Shown here: piece by piece, positions 30,314 through 39,197 of the stretch | How positions within the stretch are numbered: position 1 is the stretch's first letter | Layout of the letters: each line of letters opens with the position of its first letter | Assembly (NCBI GenBank): GCA_016191205.1 | Contig: JACPPB010000005.1 | Location: forward strand, 6,537 to 70,536 | Direction: 5' to 3' | From: Gammaproteobacteria bacterium | Lineage (GTDB): Bacteria; Pseudomonadota; Gammaproteobacteria; Pseudomonadales; Porticoccaceae | DNA: 64,000 nt | Made by a program: the position numbers and the translations under genes | Notes under the pieces: generated by a model | What the model was told of the DNA's origin: nothing | Databases searched by the model: none | Seen by the model: the letters and a program-made list of their open reading frames with translations, nothing else

Positions 30314-30547
30314 CTAAGCCTGAAGTTCTCCTAGGCAGCTGAGTGGGTAAAGCGTCGCACGCCCACGCAGTTCTTTAGTTCGGCGGATTAGTAGAAGCCA
30401 CCCACCACTCCACCATCTGATGAGGCCTGCTAAGACATTGGCCACCAGTTCGGTGAGCGCTACCTGCGGCACATGAGCCACCTGTCCAAGCTCGCGCAGC
30501 AGGTAGTCTTCCTCGAACAGCGAATTCTGGATCGGGGATTCACTCAT
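30314..30547 (-). pseudogene. N-terminal fragment of a GHKL-type ATP-binding protein fused to unrelated sequence
   Basis: 'MSESPIQNSLFEEDYLLRELGQVAHVPQVALTELVAN' then departs from the expected 'AWDAGA'; overlaps the hsdS 3' end. Confidence 0.6.
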
Positions 30548-31694
30548 GTCCGGCCTCTCCTGACTGGAAAATCCGTTCCAACGTGGCGGGAATCAGCGCG
30601 TCGTTGGTCTGGCGGATGGTGGCGTGGCGGGCTTTCAGTTCTGCCACCTTGGCTTGCAGGGCATCGAAGGTTCGCTGCGTTGAAAGCGGTGGGACCGAGA
30701 CCTGAATCGCCATCAGTTTCTCAAGGCCAAGCGTTCGGTTCCGACCTGCTCCACCCGGTGATGCCTCTCCGATCTTTTCCAGACCGGCATCGGTCAGGAA
30801 GTAGTAGCGAAGAAACTCTACGCTGGCGATGTCAGGATCAGCATGACATGTAATGAACCGATGTGAACCGAAACGCCCAGCATCCCCGGGTTGGGCGATG
30901 GCAATCGCGCCTTCCCAGGCAAACACGTTGGAAAACAGCAAGTCGCCAGGTTCGATGCTGAACAACCGCTTTGTCCCGACGTCGGCACCGGAGAGCGGTG
31001 GTTTGTGAAACGTGCCTTTGCCAAAGGAGCGGATACCCAGCTCCGGATAGCTGCCTTCAAGCTCTATGGCGATTTCCCGTCGCACCAGCGGCGCCACCTC
31101 GGCCATCGGCCGCATGGGCGCTTCAGCAATGGCGTCACGAAAGCGCACGGCGAGCAGCTGATCGGCGTCGCGCTCAATGGCGTCGATGTGTTCGTTTACC
31201 TGCCGCACCTTGTCGGCCAGCGCGTCGAGGCGGCGGACGATAGCTTGCTGTTCGGGAAGCGGCGGCAGGGGTATCTGGTATCCGGCAACGCTTGCGGGGC
31301 GAATAGCGGCGTAGTTTGTTGAGCCCTGCGCTTCAACTTGATTGCGAAATCCAGTTGTTCGAATGAAGTAATCGAGGAAGCGTCGGTCGAGCTGGACGCC
31401 GTCGATCGCAAACAGAAAGTAGTGACTGCTAACGACGGCGCCTTCCAGTGCTTCTGGAACGATGCCGAAACCGCCCATCTTGGCGTCAATTTCAGCTACC
31501 AGAAATTCTCCCGCGTGGCAGACCTGTTGGCGTTTCGTCTTGATGTCGCTTCCAGGCACGGTGTCTCGCAGAACGACACCTTTCGCGTGCAACTGAACTC
31601 GGCACCGCTTGTACTGTTCCGTGTCGTCAAGAAGGATGAATTCCTTTCGATGTTTCAGCACCTGTCCAAGCGTCACCCTCGGCCACGGCCTCAT
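30540..31694 (-). CDS. hsdS: Type I restriction-modification specificity subunit S
   Basis: Two TRD/conserved-coil halves; 'IPLPPLPEQQAIVRRLDALADKVRQVNEHIDAIERDADQLL'. Confidence 0.9.
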   Translation of the reverse strand: MRPWPRVTLGQVLKHRKEFILLDDTEQYKRCRVQLHAKGVVLRDTVPGSDIKTKRQQVCHAGEFLVAEIDAKMGGFGIVPEALEGAVVSSHYFLFAIDGVQLDRRFLDYFIRTTGFRNQVEAQGSTNYAAIRPASVAGYQIPLPPLPEQQAIVRRLDALADKVRQVNEHIDAIERDADQLLAVRFRDAIAEAPMRPMAEVAPLVRREIAIELEGSYPELGIRSFGKGTFHKPPLSGADVGTKRLFSIEPGDLLFSNVFAWEGAIAIAQPGDAGRFGSHRFITCHADPDIASVEFLRYYFLTDAGLEKIGEASPGGAGRNRTLGLEKLMAIQVSVPPLSTQRTFDALQAKVAELKARHATIRQTNDALIPATLERIFQSGEAGHE

Positions 31695-32884
31695 GCCTTG
31701 CCCTCAGTAGTACCGCCACGCCCGCTGCGCTGCGCTTCCAGTTCGCGCCGAGTTTTCTCCATTTCCTCGGCCAGCAGCTTCTCGTCCGGCAGCACGGTCC
31801 TGTATTCGGCGGCCAGCACCTTGTTGGCCAGGCCCTCCAGCGCGTAGTGGGCTTCGTTGCTGCCTTTACTCGTACACAAGATCAAGCCAACGGGAGGGTT
31901 TTCGCCCGACTTCATCCAGTGCTCGCGGGCGTAATTCAGATACAGATGCATTTGCCCTGCATCGGCGTGGCTGAATTTGCCGATCTTGAGGTCGATGATC
32001 AACAGGCACTTGAGGCGGCGGTGGAAGAACAGCAAATCGACGCGAAACCAGGTGTCGTCCAGCCGCAGGCGCCGCTGGCGGCCGACGAAGGCAAAGTCGT
32101 CGCCCAATTCCAGCAGAAAATCGGCGAGGTACTGGATCAGCGCCGCTTCAAGGTCGGACTCGGAGTACTCGTCTTTGAGGTTCAGGAACTCCAGTACGAA
32201 TGGATCCTTGATGGCCTGCTCGGGCGTAATGGTGTCGCCGGGCTCGGCCACTTCGCCCTTTTGCAGCATGGCTGCCTTGTTGCGCGACAGGGCGATGCGT
32301 TCGTAAAACTGGCTGTTGATCTGCCTGTCGAGTTGGCGCACCGACCAGCCGCAACGCAGCGCCTCGGTTTCATAGAAAGCGCGCGTCTGCGGGTTCTTGA
32401 TCGAGAGCAGACGCACATAGGCGGACCAGGGCAGCGGGAAGGCTTGAGCGAGCGCAGATAGGTCGAAGGATTTCCGGGTCAGTGATTGGGAAATCGTGCT
32501 CAAAGCCAATTTCCCAGACGCTGTCTGCGAAATCCGGGAGGCGGCCAATTTCGCAGACGCTGTCTGCGAAATGTGCTCTGGCGGCCAGGCGAGGTAGAAC
32601 AGCCGCATTTGTTCCAGATTGCGCTCGGAAAACCCTCGGCCAAAACGACCAGACAGGTCTGCGGACAAACGCTTGAGCAGGGCTTGCCCATACTCGGCCC
32701 GATCCTTGCCCCCCTGCTCGAATTCGACGATGCGTCGGCCGATTTCCCAATAAGAAGTCGTCATCAGCGCATTGACGCTGCGCGCGGCGGCACGACGAGC
32801 AGCCTCCAGCAGCGCGACGATGTCGGCGTGGACGGCGGCGTAGTTGGTCTGATCCGGGGTTGCGGGCGCAGCGGGCTTGGTCAT
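31691..32884 (-). CDS. yhcG: YhcG / DUF1016 PD-(D/E)XK nuclease family protein
   Basis: 'SVNALMTTSYWEIGRRIVEFEQGGKDRAEYGQALLKRLSADLSGRFGRGFSERNLEQMRLFYLAWP...VDLLFFHRRLKCLLIIDLKIG'; start after the hsdM stop. Confidence 0.9.
   Translation of the reverse strand: MTKPAAPATPDQTNYAAVHADIVALLEAARRAAARSVNALMTTSYWEIGRRIVEFEQGGKDRAEYGQALLKRLSADLSGRFGRGFSERNLEQMRLFYLAWPPEHISQTASAKLAASRISQTASGKLALSTISQSLTRKSFDLSALAQAFPLPWSAYVRLLSIKNPQTRAFYETEALRCGWSVRQLDRQINSQFYERIALSRNKAAMLQKGEVAEPGDTITPEQAIKDPFVLEFLNLKDEYSESDLEAALIQYLADFLLELGDDFAFVGRQRRLRLDDTWFRVDLLFFHRRLKCLLIIDLKIGKFSHADAGQMHLYLNYAREHWMKSGENPPVGLILCTSKGSNEAHYALEGLANKVLAAEYRTVLPDEKLLAEEMEKTRRELEAQRSGRGGTTEGKA
32509..32572. repeat. Tandem hairpin repeats (39-bp period) inside yhcG
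   Basis: ATTTCCCAGAC-GCT-GTCTGCGAAAT (32509-32533) and perfect ATTTCGCAGAC-GCT-GTCTGCGAAAT (32548-32572); encodes a 13-aa ISQTAS(A/G)KLA repeat. Confidence 0.85.
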
Positions 32885-34677
32885 GCCTGCACCTCGGCCA
32901 CCAGCGCTTCGATTTCGGCCAACAGACGCATGACCTCGGTCTCGTGGCTGCGCATGGCGGCGATCAGGTCTTTCGGGTCGGCGTGTTCCAGTCCCTCGGC
33001 GGCGTGCGGGTTCTTGAGGTCCAGGTTGTAGATCGGCCAGTAGAGCGCATCGCCTGCGGCCTGCGCCGTCTTGGCGGCCTGTTCGTGCGCCTGCTGCCGG
33101 GTTTTCAGTTCGCGCAGTTGGGGTTGCAGTGCCGCTTTGTCGCCATTGCCGGCGGCGCTGATCGCCTGCTCCAGCTCGCGGATCGGCTTGCCGAGCGCCA
33201 AGGTATTGGTGCGCTCTGTTGCTGCGCATTCCCAATGCGGGCGGACGGCGGCCATGGTCTGTTCGCGCTTGGCGGCGAAGTCCATCTTCCAGGCTTGCGG
33301 CCCTTCCTCGCGGTTATCCCACCAGTCGAGCACGGGTGCGAAAGCCTCGAACGGCAGTGGCGCGGTCTTGCTGTATTTCTTGCGCCCCACGGGTTGCGGT
33401 AGCTCGTAGTACCAGATGGTGTCGGTCGGCCCGCCGCGCTGGAAGAACAGCAGGTTGGCCGGGATGTCGGTGTAGGGCGCGAACACACCCTGCGGCAGGC
33501 GCACGATGGTGTGCAGCCGGAACTCCTTGAGCAGCTCCTCCTTGATGACGGCACACACGCCATCGCCAAACAGGGTGCCATTGGGCACCACCACGGCGGC
33601 ACGGCCGCCTTGGTCGGCGCCATGGCCGGCGTAGCGCAGCTTGCGCATGATGTATTGCAGGAACAGCAGCGCGGTTTCCGCCGTCTGCATGTTGGCCGGG
33701 AAGTTGGCCTTGATGCCGGCTTCCTCCTCGCCGCCGAACGGCGGGTTGGTGAGGATCACGTCCACCCGCTCGCTGTGGCCGATCTCGGTGATGCGGCGCT
33801 CCAGCGTGTTGCCGTAGGCGATCTGCGGTGCTTCCAGGCCGTGCAGCAGCAGGTTCATCTGCGCCAGCATGTAGGGCAGCGGTTTGGCTTCCTGCCCGAA
33901 CAGGGTGTCGCGCTGCAGGGTGCGGCGCTGGTCCGGGTTGGTCACCTGCTGGGCGATGTGATCATAGGCTTCCACCAGAAAGCCGCCGGTGCCACAGGCC
34001 GGGTCGAGCACCGTTTCGCCCAGGCGTGGGTCGCTCACCTGCACCATGAAACGCACCACCGGGCGCGGAGTGTAGAACTCGCCCGAGTCGCCGGCAGCAT
34101 CGCGCATTTCGCGCAGCATGGATTCGTACAGGTGCGAGAGGGTGTGGATTTCCTCGCTGCTGCTGAAATGGATGCCGTTGATCTTGTTGATGATGTCGCG
34201 CAGCAGGTAGCCGCTGACCATGCGGTTTTGCACGCCGCGAAACACGTTGGCGATGACTTCGCGCTGACTGCCTTTCTCGCCGCTACCGGCGAGACCACGC
34301 AGGTAGGCGAACAGGCCCGCGCCGCGCGAGCCGTCGGCGCGGTGGCATTCGTCCTGGTTGATGAAGGCGAGTAGTTCGTCGCCGCTCAGACCATCTTCAC
34401 GGGCCGCCCAGTCGCGCCAGCGGTACGGCGCTTCGATGATGGGGTGGTAGGGCTGGCCATCGAGTTCGGCCTCTTCCTGGTGGACGATTTCAAGATCGTC
34501 GAGGAACTTGAGAAACATCACCCAGGTGAGCAGCGGCAGACGGTCCACGTCGCCGTTGAGGCCCTTGTCCTTGCGCAGGATCTTGCGCGCCGTGCCGATC
34601 AGCGAGGACAGATTGTCGCGCGTGGTCAGCGGGGCTTTGCTGCGTTTTGTTCCTGGTTTCTTGTCCGTGGCAGGCAT
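32881..34677 (-). CDS. hsdM: Type I restriction-modification methyltransferase subunit M
   Basis: 'GEFYTPRPVVRFMV', 'DPACGTGGFLVEAYDHI', 'DVILTNPPFGG'. Confidence 0.95.
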   Translation of the reverse strand: MPATDKKPGTKRSKAPLTTRDNLSSLIGTARKILRKDKGLNGDVDRLPLLTWVMFLKFLDDLEIVHQEEAELDGQPYHPIIEAPYRWRDWAAREDGLSGDELLAFINQDECHRADGSRGAGLFAYLRGLAGSGEKGSQREVIANVFRGVQNRMVSGYLLRDIINKINGIHFSSSEEIHTLSHLYESMLREMRDAAGDSGEFYTPRPVVRFMVQVSDPRLGETVLDPACGTGGFLVEAYDHIAQQVTNPDQRRTLQRDTLFGQEAKPLPYMLAQMNLLLHGLEAPQIAYGNTLERRITEIGHSERVDVILTNPPFGGEEEAGIKANFPANMQTAETALLFLQYIMRKLRYAGHGADQGGRAAVVVPNGTLFGDGVCAVIKEELLKEFRLHTIVRLPQGVFAPYTDIPANLLFFQRGGPTDTIWYYELPQPVGRKKYSKTAPLPFEAFAPVLDWWDNREEGPQAWKMDFAAKREQTMAAVRPHWECAATERTNTLALGKPIRELEQAISAAGNGDKAALQPQLRELKTRQQAHEQAAKTAQAAGDALYWPIYNLDLKNPHAAEGLEHADPKDLIAAMRSHETEVMRLLAEIEALVAEVQA

Positions 34678-34691
34678 TCAGTGAAATCTCG

Positions 34692-37166
34692 TTATTGGTA
34701 AATAACCGTCTGCAAGCGCGATACGGCGTCTTTGAGACCTTTGACCCCACCGAAATGCCGGGTGGCGATCTCGGAGGGAGTTCCGAAGCTGTCGAAAGGT
34801 TGCACTTTCATCAGCTCGGACAGCGCGCTGAACTGGAGGATGCCGCGTTCGATGTACTTGTCGAGCAGCAGTCTGAGAATTTCCCGGGCGGTGTCGCCGT
34901 ACTGGCCGAACAGGTCCTGCGCGGCCTTGCGGGCCTGCTCGGCGCGCTGACGACGGGTCAGCAGCGGTGCATTCCAGGCCAGGTGACACAGCAGATCGAA
35001 GGCGTCAGCCTCGGGTTGGTCGGTGTTGGCGGCGAGTTCATCGAAGCTGATGCCACGCTCGGTCAGTTCGCGCAGCACCTCGGCGCGGGTGTCGGGGTTG
35101 GCCCAGGCGGATTGCAGCGCATCGCGGGTCGGGTAGAGGGTGCGCACGGTGCGGCCCGAGTACTCGGTGTACTTGACCACCTGGAGCTTCTTGCCGTCGG
35201 TGTCGAGGTCGTAGACCAGATGGCCGATCACCTCGACCTCGCCGCCGTCGACATAATATTTCCGTGGTTCTACTGGGGGTTCGCTTATGACGTCACCGGC
35301 TCCCGGCATCATATGCTCTTCAGCCAGCTCGTATTCTTCCAGTGTCGCATCGGTGAATGGTGGTGCCTCCGTCTGCGTAGCACTGACTTCTTCTCCCTGT
35401 TCATCGATAACAACTTCCGCGATATGTGCAGGATCGCCATCGAAGTCTGGGTCGGCAAAGTGCCGAGTGGCGGTGCCGGTAAAGTCGATGATGTTGAAGT
35501 ATTCCTTGCCGTAATCGACCTTCAGCCGCGTGCCGCGCCCGATGATCTGCTTGAACTCGGCGCGCGAGCCGACCACGCGGGCGAGCACCACGTTCTTGAC
35601 CATCTCGACATCGACACCAGTGGTGAGCAATTGCGAGGTGGTCAGGATCACCGGCGTGGGTTTGTCGACGTCCTGAAAGTGCGCAAGATGGGTGAGGCCG
35701 ATGGTGCCTTCATCGGCAGTCACGCGGCAGGCATAGTCGGGGTATTGCTCGACCAGATCGCTGTTGAGATTGACCAGCTCCTGGCGCATTTCGGCCGCGT
35801 GCTCCTGATCGACGCAGAACACGATCGTCTTGGCGAAGCGGTCGGTGCCTTTGAGGAAATCGGCGAGGTGCCGGGCAATCGCCCGGGTGCGCGAGCGCAG
35901 GGCTACCACGCGCTCGAAGTCTTTGGTCTGGTATTCGTCATCCGGCACCGGGCGACCGAAACGATCGAGTTCGTCTTTCGATGGCCGCCAGCCAGCGGCA
36001 TCCACCGTGGTGATGACGCGATGCACGCGATAAGGCGCGAGAAATCCATCCTCGATGCCCTGGCGCAAGCTGTAGGTGTAAACCGGGTTGCCGAAGTATT
36101 CGTAGCTGTCGCGCGATTCCTCGCGCAGCGGCGTGGCGGTCATGCCGAACTGTACGGCCGGTTCGAAGTAATCGAGCACGGCGCGCCAGTTGCTGTCGTT
36201 GCGGCTGGAGCCGCGATGGCATTCGTCGATGATGATGAGGTCGAAAAAATCGGGGCGGTACTGGCGGAACACGTCTTCGTTGGCGGTCGACAACGCCTGA
36301 TAGATGCCGAAGTACATGTCCCTGCTTTGGCTCACGTCGCCACCGGCGATCTTGTGGCGGGCGTCGCCGAACGGCGCGAACATCTTGGCCATAGGGTCAT
36401 CGACCAGGATGTTGCGGTCGGCAAGGAACAGAATCTTCGGCCGGCGGTATTCACCTGTGCGGCTGATGCGCGCCATCCTTGGCGCCCCCCCTTCGGGCGC
36501 ACCGTGTACGTCCAAATTCGCTCCCGGCGAATTTGTCCAGCGGCTGCTCCACAGCTTCCAGCAAACTTGAAATGCCACGCAGGTCTTGCCGGTGCCAGTG
36601 GCCAGCGTTGCCAGAACGCGCTTCTGGCCGAGCAGAATCGCTTCGATCACGCGATTGATCGCGATCTGCTGGTAGTAGCGCGGTACCTTGCCGGAGACGA
36701 GATTGAAGGGCTCCAGCAGGTGCGGCGTGGCGGGCTCGGGCACCGGGATCGCCGCCGTCAGGCGCTGCCACAGTTCGGCGGGTGTGGCGAACCTGTCCAC
36801 CGCGCGCTCGGTGCCCGCCGTGTAGTCGATCTCGATGATGCGGTGGCCATTGGTGGCATAGGCGAACTTGAGACCGAGGATTTCGGCGTACTCCCGTGCC
36901 TGTTGCACACCCGTTTCGGCAGTCAGCCCCAGCTCCTTGGCTTCGACGACCGCCAACGGGAGATCACGCCGGTAGTAGAGCAGGTAGTCGGCACGCTTCT
37001 GCTTGCCACGGCGCACCCGGCCACCGGTCACGATAATGCGGCCGTTGGTGAAGGTGCGCTGCTCGCCAATGATGTGCGGCGCTGCACCCCAACCCGCTGC
37101 AATCAATTTTGGCGTGACCAGCTCGCGGCAGGTGTCGGCTTCGGTCATGATTTGCGTTGTTGTCAT
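34692..37166 (-). CDS. hsdR: Type I restriction endonuclease subunit R
   Basis: 'VEAKELGLTAETGVQQAREYAEIL', 'LATLATGTGKT', 'IIIDECHRGS' nuclease/helicase motifs. Confidence 0.95.
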   Translation of the reverse strand: MTTTQIMTEADTCRELVTPKLIAAGWGAAPHIIGEQRTFTNGRIIVTGGRVRRGKQKRADYLLYYRRDLPLAVVEAKELGLTAETGVQQAREYAEILGLKFAYATNGHRIIEIDYTAGTERAVDRFATPAELWQRLTAAIPVPEPATPHLLEPFNLVSGKVPRYYQQIAINRVIEAILLGQKRVLATLATGTGKTCVAFQVCWKLWSSRWTNSPGANLDVHGAPEGGAPRMARISRTGEYRRPKILFLADRNILVDDPMAKMFAPFGDARHKIAGGDVSQSRDMYFGIYQALSTANEDVFRQYRPDFFDLIIIDECHRGSSRNDSNWRAVLDYFEPAVQFGMTATPLREESRDSYEYFGNPVYTYSLRQGIEDGFLAPYRVHRVITTVDAAGWRPSKDELDRFGRPVPDDEYQTKDFERVVALRSRTRAIARHLADFLKGTDRFAKTIVFCVDQEHAAEMRQELVNLNSDLVEQYPDYACRVTADEGTIGLTHLAHFQDVDKPTPVILTTSQLLTTGVDVEMVKNVVLARVVGSRAEFKQIIGRGTRLKVDYGKEYFNIIDFTGTATRHFADPDFDGDPAHIAEVVIDEQGEEVSATQTEAPPFTDATLEEYELAEEHMMPGAGDVISEPPVEPRKYYVDGGEVEVIGHLVYDLDTDGKKLQVVKYTEYSGRTVRTLYPTRDALQSAWANPDTRAEVLRELTERGISFDELAANTDQPEADAFDLLCHLAWNAPLLTRRQRAEQARKAAQDLFGQYGDTAREILRLLLDKYIERGILQFSALSELMKVQPFDSFGTPSEIATRHFGGVKGLKDAVSRLQTVIYQ
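36462..36536. repeat. 75-bp in-frame palindromic insertion within hsdR
   Basis: Encodes TNSPGANLDVHGAPEGGAPRMARIS between 'KLWSSRW' and 'RTGEYRRPKILFLADRNIL'; contains IRs GCGCCC/GGGCGC and AAATTCGC/GCGAATTT. Confidence 0.65.
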
Positions 37167-37632
37167 CGTTGTCGCTACCTAATCCAACACCACGGGAAAT
37201 TCCGTGGCCTGCGTTTCCGGCAGCACACCGGGGAACTCCTGGTTACGCGGTACTTCCACGAAACCGCAACCTTCCACATTGCGCCTTGTGTGCCACAGGT
37301 TGCTGATAGCGCGCCCGCCATGCAAGGCCGACGGTGGTTGTCGTCCGCATCCGAAAGTAGAGAGTACGCCGGCGGGTTGGCGCCGGGAGTCGACCCGGCC
37401 AGCAGGTGGGAACGCAGCCGGGCTTGTCTCGTCGTCACGGCAGTGCGTACGGAAACCAACAGCGCTGCGCATGGCGATAACCCTCCCTGTGAGGCCAGCA
37501 TCATAGCAAGCGAAAACCGCCCCTTTGGCTTTCTGCGGCGGGCGCAACCCGCAACCATGGGCTTGCACCTCGACAGCCCGAACCACGGTGCCTGCGCTAT
37601 CATTGCCGCCCCTCAAAAAGCAGCCGCGCCCC

Positions 37633-38106
37633 GTGTCAGCCGAATCCGCATCTACCGCTGTAACCGGTCACTACGCTGCCCTGCCCGCAGCGCCGCTCTG
37701 GCGCCGCCTCGCGGCGCTGGTCTACGACGGCCTGCTGCTGATTGCGCTGGGTTTTGCGTACAGCGGGATTATCCTGACGGTTCAGGTGCAATTTTTCGGC
37801 GCCCGTGAGGCGCAGCCGCTGGGCTACCTGGGGCTTGCCGGACTGTGGCTGTGCCTGTCGTTGTATTACATCTGGTGCTGGCGCCGCGCCGGCCAGACGC
37901 TGGGGATGAAAACCTGGCGCCTGCGTCTGCAACAGCCGGACGGCAACCCGCCCACGTGGCGACAAGCCTGGCTGCGCTGCCTGCTGGCGCCGTTGTCGCT
38001 GGCTTCGGTGGTGGGTTATCTGTGGTGTCTGTGGAGTCGCTCGGGGGATTGCCTGCACGATCTCGGCAGCGGGACGCGTCTGGTGGTGCTGCCGAAATCC
38101 CGTTAG
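37633..38106 (+). CDS. RDD family membrane protein (GTG start)
   Basis: 'APLWRRLAALVYDGLLLIALGFAYSG...RRAGQTLGMKTWRLRL' RDD signature. Confidence 0.85.
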   Translation: MSAESASTAVTGHYAALPAAPLWRRLAALVYDGLLLIALGFAYSGIILTVQVQFFGAREAQPLGYLGLAGLWLCLSLYYIWCWRRAGQTLGMKTWRLRLQQPDGNPPTWRQAWLRCLLAPLSLASVVGYLWCLWSRSGDCLHDLGSGTRLVVLPKSR

Positions 38107-38135
38107 CCGCCCGATCTTCGCTGCCGCTGCGACTG

Positions 38136-39197
38136 TCAGGCCGCGCGGCGTAACAACACCAATCCCACCGCAAGGCAAACCAGCACGGGCGCCATCACCG
38201 CCCAGAAGGGCGGAAATCCGAACACCAGGCTTGAAGGGCCGAGCAGCTTCAGGCTGGTCTGAAACACCACGCCGACCAGCACGCCGGAAAACACCCGGAA
38301 TCCGGTGGTGGACTCCCGCAGCGGTCCGAACACGAAAGATACGGCGACCAGCAACAGGCTGAAAATGACCGCCGGTTGCAGAACCTTGGACCAATAAGCG
38401 AGCTGGTAAGCGCCCGCTTGCAGGCCCTGGCGCTCCAGGTAATCGGCGTAGCTGCCCAACCGGCGCATCGGCAGCGCATCCGGCGCCATCATCGTCAGGG
38501 TGAGCAGATCCGGCGAGAGATCGGTGTCCCAGCGGCGGGTGGCGAAACGGTCGATCTCGGTGGCGGTGTCGTTCAGACGCGTGATGACGCCATCCTCTTC
38601 GACCCAGTGATCGCCGCGAAAATTGGCGCGCGCCGCGAAACTCGCTTCCCGCAGCCGGTAGTCGGCGTCAAAGCGGTAACGCGCGACCCCCGCCAAATGC
38701 CCGCCGGGATAGATGGCGTTGAAGTGCATGAACTCATCGCCCTCGCGATTCCACACGCCGCTGCGCGCCGAAAAAGTCTCCTGCTCGCCGAGCAATGCCA
38801 TTTTGCGGCTCTCGGCCCACTGTCCCGATACCGGCACCACAAATTCGCCGAGCAGACCGCCGGCGACGATCAGCAGCAGCACGGGCCGCGCCGCGAAACC
38901 GGCGATCCGCAGCAGCGATACACCCGCCGTACGCATCACGACCAGTTCGCTGCTGCCGGCCAGACTGCCCAGGCCAACCAGGGCGCCGATCAGCACGGCG
39001 AAGGGCAGGCTGTCATAGATGCGCGCCGGCATCGTGACGAGGACATACAACAGCAATTCGGGAAAATCGAAAGCGTTGCGCAGATCGCGCAGGCCGTCGA
39101 TCAACGCGGCGATGGCATCGAGGGCCAGAAGTACCAACAGCACGACGGCGGTGGCGCCGAGTACCGTCCGACCGGTGTAGCGGGATAGCTGCCGCAT
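38136..39197 (-). CDS. lptG: LPS export ABC transporter permease LptG
   Basis: 'LSRYTGRTVLGATAVVLLVLLALDAIAALIDGLRDL'; overlaps lptF. Confidence 0.9.
   Translation of the reverse strand: MRQLSRYTGRTVLGATAVVLLVLLALDAIAALIDGLRDLRNAFDFPELLLYVLVTMPARIYDSLPFAVLIGALVGLGSLAGSSELVVMRTAGVSLLRIAGFAARPVLLLIVAGGLLGEFVVPVSGQWAESRKMALLGEQETFSARSGVWNREGDEFMHFNAIYPGGHLAGVARYRFDADYRLREASFAARANFRGDHWVEEDGVITRLNDTATEIDRFATRRWDTDLSPDLLTLTMMAPDALPMRRLGSYADYLERQGLQAGAYQLAYWSKVLQPAVIFSLLLVAVSFVFGPLRESTTGFRVFSGVLVGVVFQTSLKLLGPSSLVFGFPPFWAVMAPVLVCLAVGLVLLRRAA

Noticed and set aside
32509-32572. CRISPR-like array
   Set aside because: Only two to three contiguous 39-bp units inside a coding gene without spacers; a tandem coding repeat, not CRISPR
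34647-37808. 1053-aa plus-strand ORF over hsdR
   Set aside because: Antisense shadow of hsdR; no recognisable domain
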